Assembly: GCF_000317125.1 (NCBI RefSeq)
Contig: NC_019695.1
Location: 2,344,336-2,408,335 of the forward strand
Reading direction: 5' to 3'
From: Chroococcidiopsis thermalis PCC 7203
Lineage (GTDB): Bacteria; Cyanobacteriota; Cyanobacteriia; Cyanobacteriales; Chroococcidiopsidaceae
DNA: 64,000 nt
Numbering within the stretch: position 1 is the stretch's first letter; every line of letters begins with the position of its first letter. The translations under genes were made by a program, and so were the position numbers. Shown here piece after piece: positions 1-7,873 of this stretch. Below the pieces are notes generated by a model that saw only the letters and a list, made by a program, of their open reading frames with translations, made no database searches and was not told the origin of the DNA.

Positions 1-121
1 GCAAGTAAGCACCACCATATTTAATCAGATACGACAGAACGGCAGAGATAATCATCAGCTCTGCAATAAACCATAACTGTTGTTTCCATCCCTCAAAAGC
101 ATTCATATAACTATCTTTCAT
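1..121 (-). CDS. Small membrane protein, N-terminal part only
   Basis: An ATG on the minus strand at 121 opens a frame that stays open to the window edge, giving 40 codons. The product begins MKDSYMNAFEGWKQQ and then has a hydrophobic stretch (about residues 17-36, including AELMIISAVLSYLI), which is a likely membrane segment. It points away from ftsH, so the two genes are divergent. I do not recognise the family; the C-terminus lies outside the window. A chance frame is possible, but the amphipathic start followed by a membrane helix looks real. Confidence 0.5.
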   Translation of the reverse strand, partial: MKDSYMNAFEGWKQQLWFIAELMIISAVLSYLIKYGGAYL

Positions 122-127
122 GAAGTG

Positions 128-250
128 AGTTGGTAGTTGGTAGTTGGTAGTTGGTAGTTGGTAGTTGGTAGTTGGTAGTTGCTCTTCTACCTCCTGTTTC
201 CTATTCCTTTTCTTCACGCTCTTACTGATAACTGATAACTGACAACTGAA
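128..250. repeat. Heptanucleotide tandem repeats (STRR)
   Basis: AGTTGGT is repeated about 7.5 times from 128 to 180. A second family (tgataac type) occurs near 222-250. Such 7-bp short tandemly repeated repeats are typical of filamentous and related cyanobacteria. They fill most of the spacer between the divergent gene at 1-121 and ftsH. Confidence 0.9.
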
Positions 251-353
251 AAAGTTCGGCTGTTGCGATAGATATATGGGGTAGTCACCGAACCAGTTAG
301 AGTGTAGAAAATCTTTACAATACGTACAAAATGATGCATAAAAATTAATCAAA

Positions 354-2300
354 ATGCCTGTTGAAACCAATAATAATCGCCAGTTCAAACCGCCTAGAGT
401 CCGGCAGTTTGGTGGCAGTTTACTCATTTTGTTGACTGTTCTATTACTGCTCAACTTTATTGTTCCCAGTTTTGGAGCTAGACAGCCACAAGTTGCTTAT
501 AGTGACTTTATTGCACAAGTAGAAGCAAATCGGGTAGATAGAGCTATTGTAGGGGGCGATCGCATTGAGTTTACTCTTAAAGCAGATCCTAACCAACCGG
601 AAAGTAGCCTTCCGGCAAACCAAGTTCTCACGACTACGCCAGTCGCAATTGACTTAGATTTACCTAAGATCCTGCGCGATCATAATGTTAAGTTTACTGC
701 TCCAGCACCAAGTAATAGTGGTTGGATCGGTACTCTTCTCAGTTGGGTTGTACCTCCATTAATTTTCTTTGGGATTTGGGGTTTTCTACTCAACCGTCAA
801 GGTGGCGGCGGTCCCGCAGCTTTAACTGTTGGTAAAAGTAAAGCGCGGATCTACTCTGAAGGTAGTACTGGCGTGAAGTTTACCGATGTAGCCGGGGTTG
901 ACGAAGCCAAGGCAGAACTACAAGAAATCGTAGATTTCCTGAAAAATGCGAGTAAATATACCCGTTTAGGTGCGAAAATTCCCAAAGGCGTGCTGTTGGT
1001 AGGTCCTCCTGGAACAGGTAAAACTCTGCTAGCAAAAGCGATCGCGGGTGAAGCTGGTGTCCCCTTCTTCAGTATCTCCGGTTCGGAATTTATCGAGCTA
1101 TTCGTCGGTGTCGGTGCAGCGCGGGTACGCGACATGTTCGTCCAGGCGAAGCAACAATCTCCCTGTATCGTCTTTATTGACGAGTTAGATGCTTTGGGTA
1201 AGTCTCGCGGTGGTGCGAATGGTTTCCCTGGTGGTAATGACGAACGGGAACAAACCCTGAACCAGTTACTGACCGAAATGGATGGTTTTGATGCCAACAC
1301 GGGTGTCATTATCATTGCTGCAACTAACCGTCCTGAAGTCTTAGACCCTGCATTACGTCGTCCTGGTCGTTTTGACCGTCAGGTAGTGGTAGACCGTCCT
1401 GATAAAATCGGTCGAGAATCGATTCTTAAAGTCCACGCGAGAAGCGTTAAATTAGCCGAGGATGTCGATTTAGGTACGATCGCTACCCGGACTCCCGGTT
1501 TTGCTGGTGCTGACTTAGCTAACTTAGTCAACGAGGCGGCGCTATTAGCGGCACGACAAAATCGCGATGCTGTTACTCAAGCGGATTTTAACGAAGCAAT
1601 CGAACGAGTTATTGGTGGTTTAGAAAAGCGATCGCGGGTACTCAATGAAACCGAGAAAAAGACGGTTGCTTATCACGAAGTCGGCCACGCGATTATCGCC
1701 GCTTTGATGCCAGGTGCGGGTAGAGTCGAGAAAATCTCTGTCGTGCCTCGCGGTGTTGGTGCTTTGGGTTACACTCTCCAGTTACCAGAAGAAGACCGCT
1801 TTTTGATGATAGAGGATGAAATTCGCGGTCGAATTGCTACGCTATTAGGCGGGCGATCGGCAGAAGAGTTAATCTTTGGTAAAGTCTCGACTGGTGCGAG
1901 TGACGACATTCAAAAAGCTACCGACTTGGCAGAGCGTGCCGTTACCCTGTATGGTATGAGCGATGAATTGGGACCTGTAGCGTTTGAAAAGACTCAGCAA
2001 GAGTTTCTCGGTGGATATGGCAATCCTCGCCGTTCTGTCAGTCCGAGAGTCGCCGAGGAGATCGATCGCGAGGTGAAAGAAATAGTTGATGGAGCGCATC
2101 ACATCGCGCTGGCTACCTTGTCCAATAATAAGGAGTTATTGGAAGAAACAGCTCAGTTGTTATTACACAAAGAAATTCTTGAAGGTGCAGAACTGCGGGA
2201 ACGACTCAACCGCGCTCAAGCTCCAGCTGATATGGAAGAGTGGTTGCGATCGGGTAAACTACCTCAAGATCAGCCTTTGATGCAATCTGTTTTGGTGTAG
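354..2300 (+). CDS. ftsH: ATP-dependent zinc metalloprotease FtsH
   Basis: Membrane-anchored AAA+ protease that extracts and degrades membrane proteins; in cyanobacteria and chloroplasts the family acts in photosystem II repair. The 648-residue length is normal. Two N-terminal membrane segments (about 21-38 and 124-146) flank a lumenal/periplasmic domain. The AAA module has Walker A GPPGTGKT (217-224), Walker B IVFIDE (272-277) and arginine fingers in RRPGR (335-339). The protease site is HEVGH (441-445), with Val where most FtsH proteins have Ala, and the probable third zinc ligand lies in GASDD (about 518). The start ATG at 354 gives the usual cyanobacterial MPVET beginning. The gene is monocistronic, with a perfect palindrome directly after the stop. 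Which of the several cyanobacterial FtsH paralogues it is cannot be decided here. Confidence 0.97.
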   Translation: MPVETNNNRQFKPPRVRQFGGSLLILLTVLLLLNFIVPSFGARQPQVAYSDFIAQVEANRVDRAIVGGDRIEFTLKADPNQPESSLPANQVLTTTPVAIDLDLPKILRDHNVKFTAPAPSNSGWIGTLLSWVVPPLIFFGIWGFLLNRQGGGGPAALTVGKSKARIYSEGSTGVKFTDVAGVDEAKAELQEIVDFLKNASKYTRLGAKIPKGVLLVGPPGTGKTLLAKAIAGEAGVPFFSISGSEFIELFVGVGAARVRDMFVQAKQQSPCIVFIDELDALGKSRGGANGFPGGNDEREQTLNQLLTEMDGFDANTGVIIIAATNRPEVLDPALRRPGRFDRQVVVDRPDKIGRESILKVHARSVKLAEDVDLGTIATRTPGFAGADLANLVNEAALLAARQNRDAVTQADFNEAIERVIGGLEKRSRVLNETEKKTVAYHEVGHAIIAALMPGAGRVEKISVVPRGVGALGYTLQLPEEDRFLMIEDEIRGRIATLLGGRSAEELIFGKVSTGASDDIQKATDLAERAVTLYGMSDELGPVAFEKTQQEFLGGYGNPRRSVSPRVAEEIDREVKEIVDGAHHIALATLSNNKELLEETAQLLLHKEILEGAELRERLNRAQAPADMEEWLRSGKLPQDQPLMQSVLV

Positions 2301-2344
2301 ATAACAATGTAGAGACGTTACATGTAACGTCTCTACATTGTTAT
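2301..2344. terminator. Perfect 44-bp palindrome after ftsH
   Basis: Two 22-bp arms meet without a loop at 2322/2323; the core is TAGAGACGTTACA and its complement. It starts at the base after the ftsH stop. There is no T-run, so it may be a dispersed palindromic repeat that also works as a terminator; I recall the core as common in Nostoc-type genomes. Confidence 0.7.
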
Positions 2345-2437
2345 CAGTTAGCGATCGCTCTTTTGGGGGCGATCGTTTTTTATTTGCCTTTGAATGAAAT
2401 TTAATTCATAGCAATTCTCGATTGCGTGCATGACATT

Positions 2438-2467
2438 TGTAGGGGCGCACAGCCGTGCGCCCCTACA
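2438..2467. repeat. Hairpin repeat TGTAGGGGCGCAC with 4-nt loop
   Basis: Two perfect 13-bp arms (2438-2450 and 2455-2467) flank a 4-nt loop. It sits between the converging ftsH and aldolase genes. It looks like a dispersed cyanobacterial palindrome and may stop transcription from both sides. Confidence 0.75.
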
Positions 2468-2510
2468 GATCGTCTGTTTTACCTAATTACAAACCACTAT
2501 CAATGAAAGT

Positions 2511-3275
2511 TTACTGCGATCGCACGGCTTTAACCAACGCCTGACAAGCACGCAAGAAAACTCCTACATCTACACCTAAAGCCACAAACTGCACGCCAGT
2601 TGCAATCCATTGCTGGGCAATTTCTGGAGTGTCGGCAAATGTCCCCGCTGCTTTGCCAGCCTGACGGATAGTTTCTACTCCAGTCCGCATCAACTCAACG
2701 ACACGGGGATCTCGTACTTGTCCGGCAATTCCTAAAGATTGCGACAAATCGTAAGGACCGAGAAAGATAACATCAATGTGGGGAACGCTGGCAATTTCTG
2801 CTAAGTTATCAATACCTTGTTTGCCTTCGACCTGAACGACAACTAAAGATGTTTCATTTAACTGCTCGATTCTTTGCGTTCCGGCGGCTGTGTAAACCCC
2901 GGCACGGGTATAGAGTGACAACCCTCGCGCCCCCAATGGACTGAACTTTGCTCCCTTTACTACTGCTTCCGCATCGGCTTTCGTCTCGATTTGCGGCACT
3001 TGTACCCCCGCACTACCAACATCAAGCGCTTTTTGGATCTGGGCTGGATTGTTCTGACTGACACGAATAATTGGTGCTAACTCCACGCAGTCAGCAGCGC
3101 GACATAAATCTTCCGCTATTAGAGTATTAAGAGAACCGTGTTCTAAATCAATCACAACAAAATCCAAACCTGCATGTCCGCAAATTTCGATAAATGCCGG
3201 ATAAGCGCAGTTGGTAAATAATCCCAAGACAACCTCGCCCTGGTGTAATTTGTGTTTGAGTTGGTTTTGATACAT
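2511..3275 (-). CDS. HpcH/HpaI family aldolase
   Basis: Class II pyruvate-type aldolase of the HpcH/HpaI (2-keto-3-deoxy-L-rhamnonate / 2,4-dihydroxyhept-2-ene-dioate aldolase) family, which cleaves 2-keto-3-deoxy sugar acids or dicarboxylates using a divalent metal. The 254-residue length is typical. Recognisable parts are the N-terminal GLFTN strand, DFVVIDLEHG near 38-47, the metal-ligand region VVVQVEG in mid-protein and FLGPYDLSQSLG before the C-terminal helices. The true substrate cannot be told from sequence. The gene stands alone on the minus strand, convergent with ftsH and divergent from sfsA. The start ATG at 3275 precedes MYQNQLKHKL, a normal beginning for the family. Confidence 0.9.
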   Translation of the reverse strand: MYQNQLKHKLHQGEVVLGLFTNCAYPAFIEICGHAGLDFVVIDLEHGSLNTLIAEDLCRAADCVELAPIIRVSQNNPAQIQKALDVGSAGVQVPQIETKADAEAVVKGAKFSPLGARGLSLYTRAGVYTAAGTQRIEQLNETSLVVVQVEGKQGIDNLAEIASVPHIDVIFLGPYDLSQSLGIAGQVRDPRVVELMRTGVETIRQAGKAAGTFADTPEIAQQWIATGVQFVALGVDVGVFLRACQALVKAVRSQ

Positions 3276-3280
3276 AGTGA

Positions 3281-3366
3281 TTAGTGGTAATTGGTAATTG
3301 GTAATTTGTCTTTTCTCCTCCAGCCTCCCCAGCTCCCTCAGCTCTTTTCCCCTGCTCCCTTTCTTT
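3281..3366. repeat. STRR-filled spacer between aldolase and sfsA
   Basis: GGTAATT occurs about three times at 3286-3306, followed by pyrimidine-rich cctcc/ctccct-type repeats up to the sfsA start. The whole divergent spacer is repeat-like, so the promoters of both genes must lie within or next to it. Confidence 0.7.
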
Positions 3367-3367
3367 T

Positions 3368-4075
3368 ATGCTTTACACCTATCCACCTCTTCATGCTGGA
3401 ATTTTACTCAAACGCTATAAGCGCTTTCTGGCTGATATTGAGCTGGAAACGGGGGAAGTGGTAACGGCACATTGTGCAAATACTGGTCCGATGACGGGGA
3501 TTTGTACGCCTGGAAGTCGGGTACTAGTGTCGTATAGCTCGGTTACTACGCGCAAATTACCTTATACTTGGGAGGCGATTGAAGTCAACGACAACGAGCC
3601 TACCTGGGTAGTTGTGAATACTGCTTTACCCAATCGTATTGTCAAGCTGGCACTGGCACAAAAACTGTTTCCCGAACTCGGTAGCTATAGCCAAATTCGC
3701 TGTGAAGTCCCCTATGGTGCAGATCGGAAAAGTCGCGTAGACTTTTTATTGACTGGCGATCGCCCGATTTATATTGAAGTTAAAAGCACGACATGGGCGC
3801 AGCAAAGATTAGCTATGTTCCCTGATACCGAAACGATACGAGGACAAAAGCATTTACGAGAATTGAGCGCGCTTTTGCCTCACGCAAGGGCAGTCATGTT
3901 TTATGCTATTAACCGGGGTGACTGTACGCAGTTTGCTCCTGGTGATGCTGCCGATCCAGTCTACGGTCACCTGTTGCGTGAAGCTATGCAACTAGGTTTG
4001 GAGGTTTTGCCTTGCCGCTTTGAGGTAACTCCGGTTGGAGTGCGCTATTTGGGTTTGGCAGATCTAAAAATATGA
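3368..4075 (+). CDS. sfsA: SfsA family protein (sugar fermentation stimulation homologue)
   Basis: Member of the SfsA family: an N-terminal OB-like domain followed by a domain with a PD-(D/E)xK nuclease-type core. E. coli SfsA was isolated as a DNA-binding stimulator of maltose metabolism; its biochemical role is unsettled. The 235-residue length matches the family. The family signature around CPNPG/ANTG is visible as CANTGPM (about 36-42). The nuclease-like core is RVDFLL followed by YIEVKST (Asp ... Glu-x-Lys). The frame begins with ATG at 3368 immediately after STRR sequence, and no good ribosome binding site is evident. A 281-bp AT-rich spacer without features follows. Confidence 0.93.
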   Translation: MLYTYPPLHAGILLKRYKRFLADIELETGEVVTAHCANTGPMTGICTPGSRVLVSYSSVTTRKLPYTWEAIEVNDNEPTWVVVNTALPNRIVKLALAQKLFPELGSYSQIRCEVPYGADRKSRVDFLLTGDRPIYIEVKSTTWAQQRLAMFPDTETIRGQKHLRELSALLPHARAVMFYAINRGDCTQFAPGDAADPVYGHLLREAMQLGLEVLPCRFEVTPVGVRYLGLADLKI

Positions 4076-4356
4076 ATGTATCGATAATTTGCAGTTAACT
4101 CTAACTTGATTGAAATCTATGACTTCATCTTTACAATCTTTCATGGTGATTGATAAATAATAACTACCGAGAACTAATTTTTTGCCTGCTTTTTTTGACT
4201 TGCGACCGATAATCAAAATCATCCAAAATTTAAATATTAAAATAGCAAGATTATATGTTTAATTTTTAAATTTATTTGTGAATAGTAAAAAAATATATGT
4301 ATCTAACTGCTATACGTTCAATTTCAGTTATAGGATACACTTCTAACTTCTAACTT

Positions 4357-5775
4357 ATGACTTCCGAGTTCCTCATGACCGCTACTACTCTAAAACAGAC
4401 GATCTTACAGCACATGAATCAGCAATCTAGCAGTGCCACCAAGACATTAAATTTATTGAGTATCGGTCAAAGAGGAGTTGGCAAAACAGTGTTTTTGGCT
4501 GGCAGCTACATCGAACTGCATTCGGGTTTCACAGCAGAACGCCCGCAAAAATTATGGTTTGATAGCCACAACAGTCAAGAGCAAGAAAAGATTGAAAAAG
4601 TTCTGAACTATATTACGCAAACAGGTCAATATCCGCCCCCCACAATGAAAATTGCCAGTTTCAACTTTAGTTTGAAGCGACATGGTTGGTGGAAAACCAA
4701 GACTCTCTGCGATTTTAGTTGGTGGGATTTACCAGGGGAATCTTGCGACTTTAATAACCCTAAATATCAAAAACTCGTGTTGAGTTCTCATGGTTGCTGT
4801 GCGTTTATTAATGCAGAAGCGTTAGTAAACAATGCTGCTTACCTACCACAACTAACGCAAACGATCGATCAAGTGGCAGCGATCGCCTCTTTAGTCAACC
4901 AACATAATATCAAATACGCGATCGCTCTAGTTTTCACCAAATGCGATTTACTTGCCCCAGAACCGTTAAGCCTGCTGCAAATTGAGGAAAAAATTCAACC
5001 TCTCCTATCTCGTCTAGATGCAGCCAAAACGAACTATCAAAAATTTTACTCTGCCATCCCGCTAGTCACGTTTGCAGGCGTACCCCAACTTAAACCAACT
5101 GGTGCAGCTACACCGATTCTATGGCTTGTATCAGAGTTGAAAAGATTGCACCAAACGCAACCTAAACAAGATTTGGGCAGTGGTTTAAAGCAACAGCTAC
5201 TTTCTCCCGTTGAGCAAACGTTTATTTTCAAACAGATGCTCGGTAGCAAAAGCCTGCCCCTAATCCTATCAGGTATAGGTATCTTAGGAGTTGTAGGAAT
5301 TGCTGTCACCTCATTGTGGGGCGGAAAACCACTAGCGATCGCACCCAAAGCTGCTTCAGACACAGACAGCAAAATTCAAGCCTACGAGCAACTTCTACAA
5401 AACGATCCCGGCAACTTTGATGCCTTAGTCGAGCTAGCAAACCTACGTATCCAACAAGGACAACCAAATTTAGCCATTCCGTTAATGGAAAAACTCGTCA
5501 GGCAAGAGCCAGAAAGACTGGAACTCCAATTGAATTTAGCTCAGCTTTACAAACTAACCGAACAACTGCCAAAAGCAGAATCCACTTACGATCGCGTCCT
5601 CTTACAAGAAAAAGACAATGTTGCAGCTTTGGTCAATAAAGCCCTGATCCGCGTCGAACAAGGCGATCGCCAAACCGCCAATCGCCTCTTTTCACAAGCA
5701 GAAAAAGCTGCCCCATCCAATTTGAAAGCCAAAGTTCGCGATATTGCTAAAAATAGCCTTTCGAGTAGGGAGTAG
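4357..5775 (+). CDS. P-loop GTPase-like domain fused through a TM segment to TPR repeats
   Basis: A 472-residue protein in three parts. Residues 30-265 form a P-loop NTPase with Walker A GQRGVGKT (37-44), a DLPG switch II-like motif (124-127) and TKCD (194-197) in place of NKxD, which suggests guanine-nucleotide specificity. A single hydrophobic segment (about 300-321) follows. The C-terminal part (342-455) has about three TPR units rich in Ala and Leu. The likely topology is a cytoplasmic NTPase anchored in the plasma membrane with TPRs on the other side. The exact family is not recognised. The last residues (SRE-stop) come from STRR sequence. The start may be ATG 4357 or ATG 4375. It is preceded by an AT-rich spacer and appears to be transcribed alone. 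Confidence 0.85.
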   Translation: MTSEFLMTATTLKQTILQHMNQQSSSATKTLNLLSIGQRGVGKTVFLAGSYIELHSGFTAERPQKLWFDSHNSQEQEKIEKVLNYITQTGQYPPPTMKIASFNFSLKRHGWWKTKTLCDFSWWDLPGESCDFNNPKYQKLVLSSHGCCAFINAEALVNNAAYLPQLTQTIDQVAAIASLVNQHNIKYAIALVFTKCDLLAPEPLSLLQIEEKIQPLLSRLDAAKTNYQKFYSAIPLVTFAGVPQLKPTGAATPILWLVSELKRLHQTQPKQDLGSGLKQQLLSPVEQTFIFKQMLGSKSLPLILSGIGILGVVGIAVTSLWGGKPLAIAPKAASDTDSKIQAYEQLLQNDPGNFDALVELANLRIQQGQPNLAIPLMEKLVRQEPERLELQLNLAQLYKLTEQLPKAESTYDRVLLQEKDNVAALVNKALIRVEQGDRQTANRLFSQAEKAAPSNLKAKVRDIAKNSLSSRE

Positions 5776-5935
5776 GGAGCCGGAGACAAAATTCAAGATT
5801 CAAAATTCAAAATTCACGCATTGGGACAAGGAGGACAAGGAGGACAAGGGAGCGGAGGAGCTGAGGGAGCTGAGGGAGCCACAACCATCAACCATCAACC
5901 AACAACCATTAACCATCAACTACCAACTCGTCAGT
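5763..5935. repeat. Mosaic of at least five STRR families
   Basis: The convergent spacer is built from successive short repeats: agtaggg, attcaaa, gacaagga, gagggagct, and an accatcaac series up to 5930. It overlaps the stop codons of both flanking genes, supplying SRE-stop to the upstream gene and SW-stop to the HlyD gene on the opposite strand. Confidence 0.9.
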
Positions 5936-7317
5936 AACCTTGCCTTTCTGAGTAAAAATTTCAGCACGGTTTCTTCTTGGGCAACAATATCTGCATTAAC
6001 TTCCATTCCAGGTTTGAGCGAGTAGGTGCGATCGCCTTTGACTAGATAAGGTTTTTCTGGCTGAATCGTGACTTCGTAGTATGGTGAGGCAGTATTGGGT
6101 GATTGACTTTGGGGGACGATCGCATCGGCAGAAATCGCCCTTACCGCACCTCGTAGAATACCGTAATCGGGATAAGGATAGGCAGAAATCCGCAACTGCA
6201 CTCTTCCGGTTTTACAGTCTGCAACTGCCGCTTTCTGGCAGATTTGAATACTACTGATGTCTTGAGCAGCTACTCGCGCTTTAATTGTTAGCGCCGCTTG
6301 AGTAGGAGCGATCTGCGCGATCGATTGCCCTACATTTACAACTTGTCCGGGGTTGCGTAACTCCAGTTTCAAGACTTTACCAGCGTCAGGAGTTAAGAGA
6401 ACGGCTTTTTTCAGCTCGTGCTGGACTTGCTGTAGTTCTCTAGCGGCGCGATCGATCTCATTTTCTAGGGCAAGACGACGTTGACGCAACACCTCTCGGT
6501 CTTTATTTAAATTAGCTAGGGAGATCTCGCCCTTAGCTCGCTCTTGGGCAACTTGTTCTGTTGCCATCGCGATCGCTGCACTTGTAGGATTTAGCGCGGC
6601 TTTGGCTCCTTTGAGTTTAGCTTCAGCAGCAGCAAATGCTTGTTCTTTTTCTTTAATTTGTAACTGCGTCACCGCTCCTGTATTTGCCAGTTGCTTGAAC
6701 TGTTCCATCTCGACTTTCGATAACTCTAGTGCTGCTGTTGCTTCTTGTACTTGAGCTTGGGATGTGATTTGTCGATCCTGATATTCCCGTTGATAGCGTT
6801 GCAATTGGGCAGTAGCCGCAGCAACATTGCGCTCGATTAAGCCTGACTCAAACTCACGCTGTCTTTTGAGGGATAGTAATTGAGCATCGATTTGAGCCAG
6901 TTGTAATTCGTTATTTTTGATACTGCCCGTCACCTGTTGCTGTTTTGTCAAGAGTTGAGCGTTATCGATAATTGCGATCGCCTGTCCTTTTTTGACTGAT
7001 TGGTTTTCTTTAACCAAAATCTGTTGTATGGAGCCAGCGATCGCGGCTTGGACTATTCTCGTCTCTCCTGCCGGACGGATAGTAGCAGCAGACTTTACCA
7101 TTGCTTTGTAATGAATCGTAGCAGCCAGAGCCAGCCCTATAGCTACTGTACCTAGTAGCAACAACCCACCTAAAGTCGTCCACAGGCTCACGGGGGGGAG
7201 AAACTCATTACTCTGCACTGGGCGTAAGAAAGCAGGATTTGCTTCAGGTGATGGGTTCTTGGGCGTGTCCTGGCGGACTAAACGCAAGACACTGTTTTTA
7301 TTTGGTTCCGACTGCAT
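5920..7317 (-). CDS. HlyD-family membrane fusion (adaptor) protein
   Basis: Periplasmic adaptor that links an inner-membrane ABC exporter to an outer-membrane channel (type 1 secretion). It has 465 residues. A cytoplasmic N-terminus is followed by one membrane segment (about 44-66), a biotinyl/lipoyl-like half (AGSIQQILVKENQSVKKGQ), a long Gln/Ala/Glu-rich coiled-coil hairpin (about 120-310) and the second lipoyl half with a beta-barrel domain (LNPG-like LRNPGQVVNVGQ, then SAYPYPDYG). It diverges from the C39 ABC exporter at 7874, and the pair probably works together, with an outer-membrane TolC partner encoded elsewhere. The final codons overlap STRR sequence. Confidence 0.93.
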   Translation of the reverse strand: MQSEPNKNSVLRLVRQDTPKNPSPEANPAFLRPVQSNEFLPPVSLWTTLGGLLLLGTVAIGLALAATIHYKAMVKSAATIRPAGETRIVQAAIAGSIQQILVKENQSVKKGQAIAIIDNAQLLTKQQQVTGSIKNNELQLAQIDAQLLSLKRQREFESGLIERNVAAATAQLQRYQREYQDRQITSQAQVQEATAALELSKVEMEQFKQLANTGAVTQLQIKEKEQAFAAAEAKLKGAKAALNPTSAAIAMATEQVAQERAKGEISLANLNKDREVLRQRRLALENEIDRAARELQQVQHELKKAVLLTPDAGKVLKLELRNPGQVVNVGQSIAQIAPTQAALTIKARVAAQDISSIQICQKAAVADCKTGRVQLRISAYPYPDYGILRGAVRAISADAIVPQSQSPNTASPYYEVTIQPEKPYLVKGDRTYSLKPGMEVNADIVAQEETVLKFLLRKARLLTSW

Positions 7318-7873
7318 TAGCTAGTACTTAAATAGTTTTCCATCGGGCAGAAGAAGGAGGATAGGAGTGGGTGTCAGCTATTTTTTTCACTCCAAATATT
7401 GCCAAATTGAAAGTTCATAATTCTTGATTTTTAGCTTGATTTTTCGGCTTAATTTTTCTGACAAAAAGAATTTTTATTTGTGTAATTTGATGCCAAAATT
7501 GCTATTGGCAGCAAAATCATAAAGAATTTTGGTTTAAATTGCAACATATTTTTTGTAAGTCTAGAATTTTAAGTATCGCTACTGTACAGCAACTTTATTT
7601 GAGTTGTAAATCGATCGAAGATCGATCGGGCAATTGGAGAGCGTTGCCTGCAATTGAGGCAAACAATTAAGCAGTATTGCATTCGTTCTCAAGACATTAA
7701 GGTTTATTAATTTGCGATCGCGGCTTTGTGCAGTTGATTACACTATCTGAGTCTTGAGCAAACAAAGTCTTGAGCAAATTCAGACAAATTTTTGATTCTT
7801 CTAGACATTTCAACAGAAACGCTTCCATCTGTTTGTCTGAGAAATAGTCAGCTTAATTGTAGAACCAAAAAAC
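7318..7873. other. 556-bp divergent promoter region
   Basis: AT-rich spacer between the divergent HlyD and C39-ABC genes. It should hold both promoters. I looked for a short gene encoding a double-glycine leader peptide, the usual C39 substrate, and found none with a convincing start and ribosome binding site. A cgatcgaagatcgatcg inverted repeat lies at about 7612-7628. Confidence 0.5.

Noticed and set aside
128-180. Regular short repeats that could suggest a CRISPR array
   Set aside because: The unit is 7 bp with no spacers. The same kind of repeat occurs throughout the window and is a typical cyanobacterial STRR.
851-1315. Long antisense frame within ftsH (154 codons)
   Set aside because: It lies opposite the AAA domain, has no recognisable motif and arises from codon bias on the coding strand.
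7318-7873. Search for a peptide precursor gene of the C39 exporter
   Set aside because: Only very short frames were found, none with a double-glycine leader or a ribosome site.
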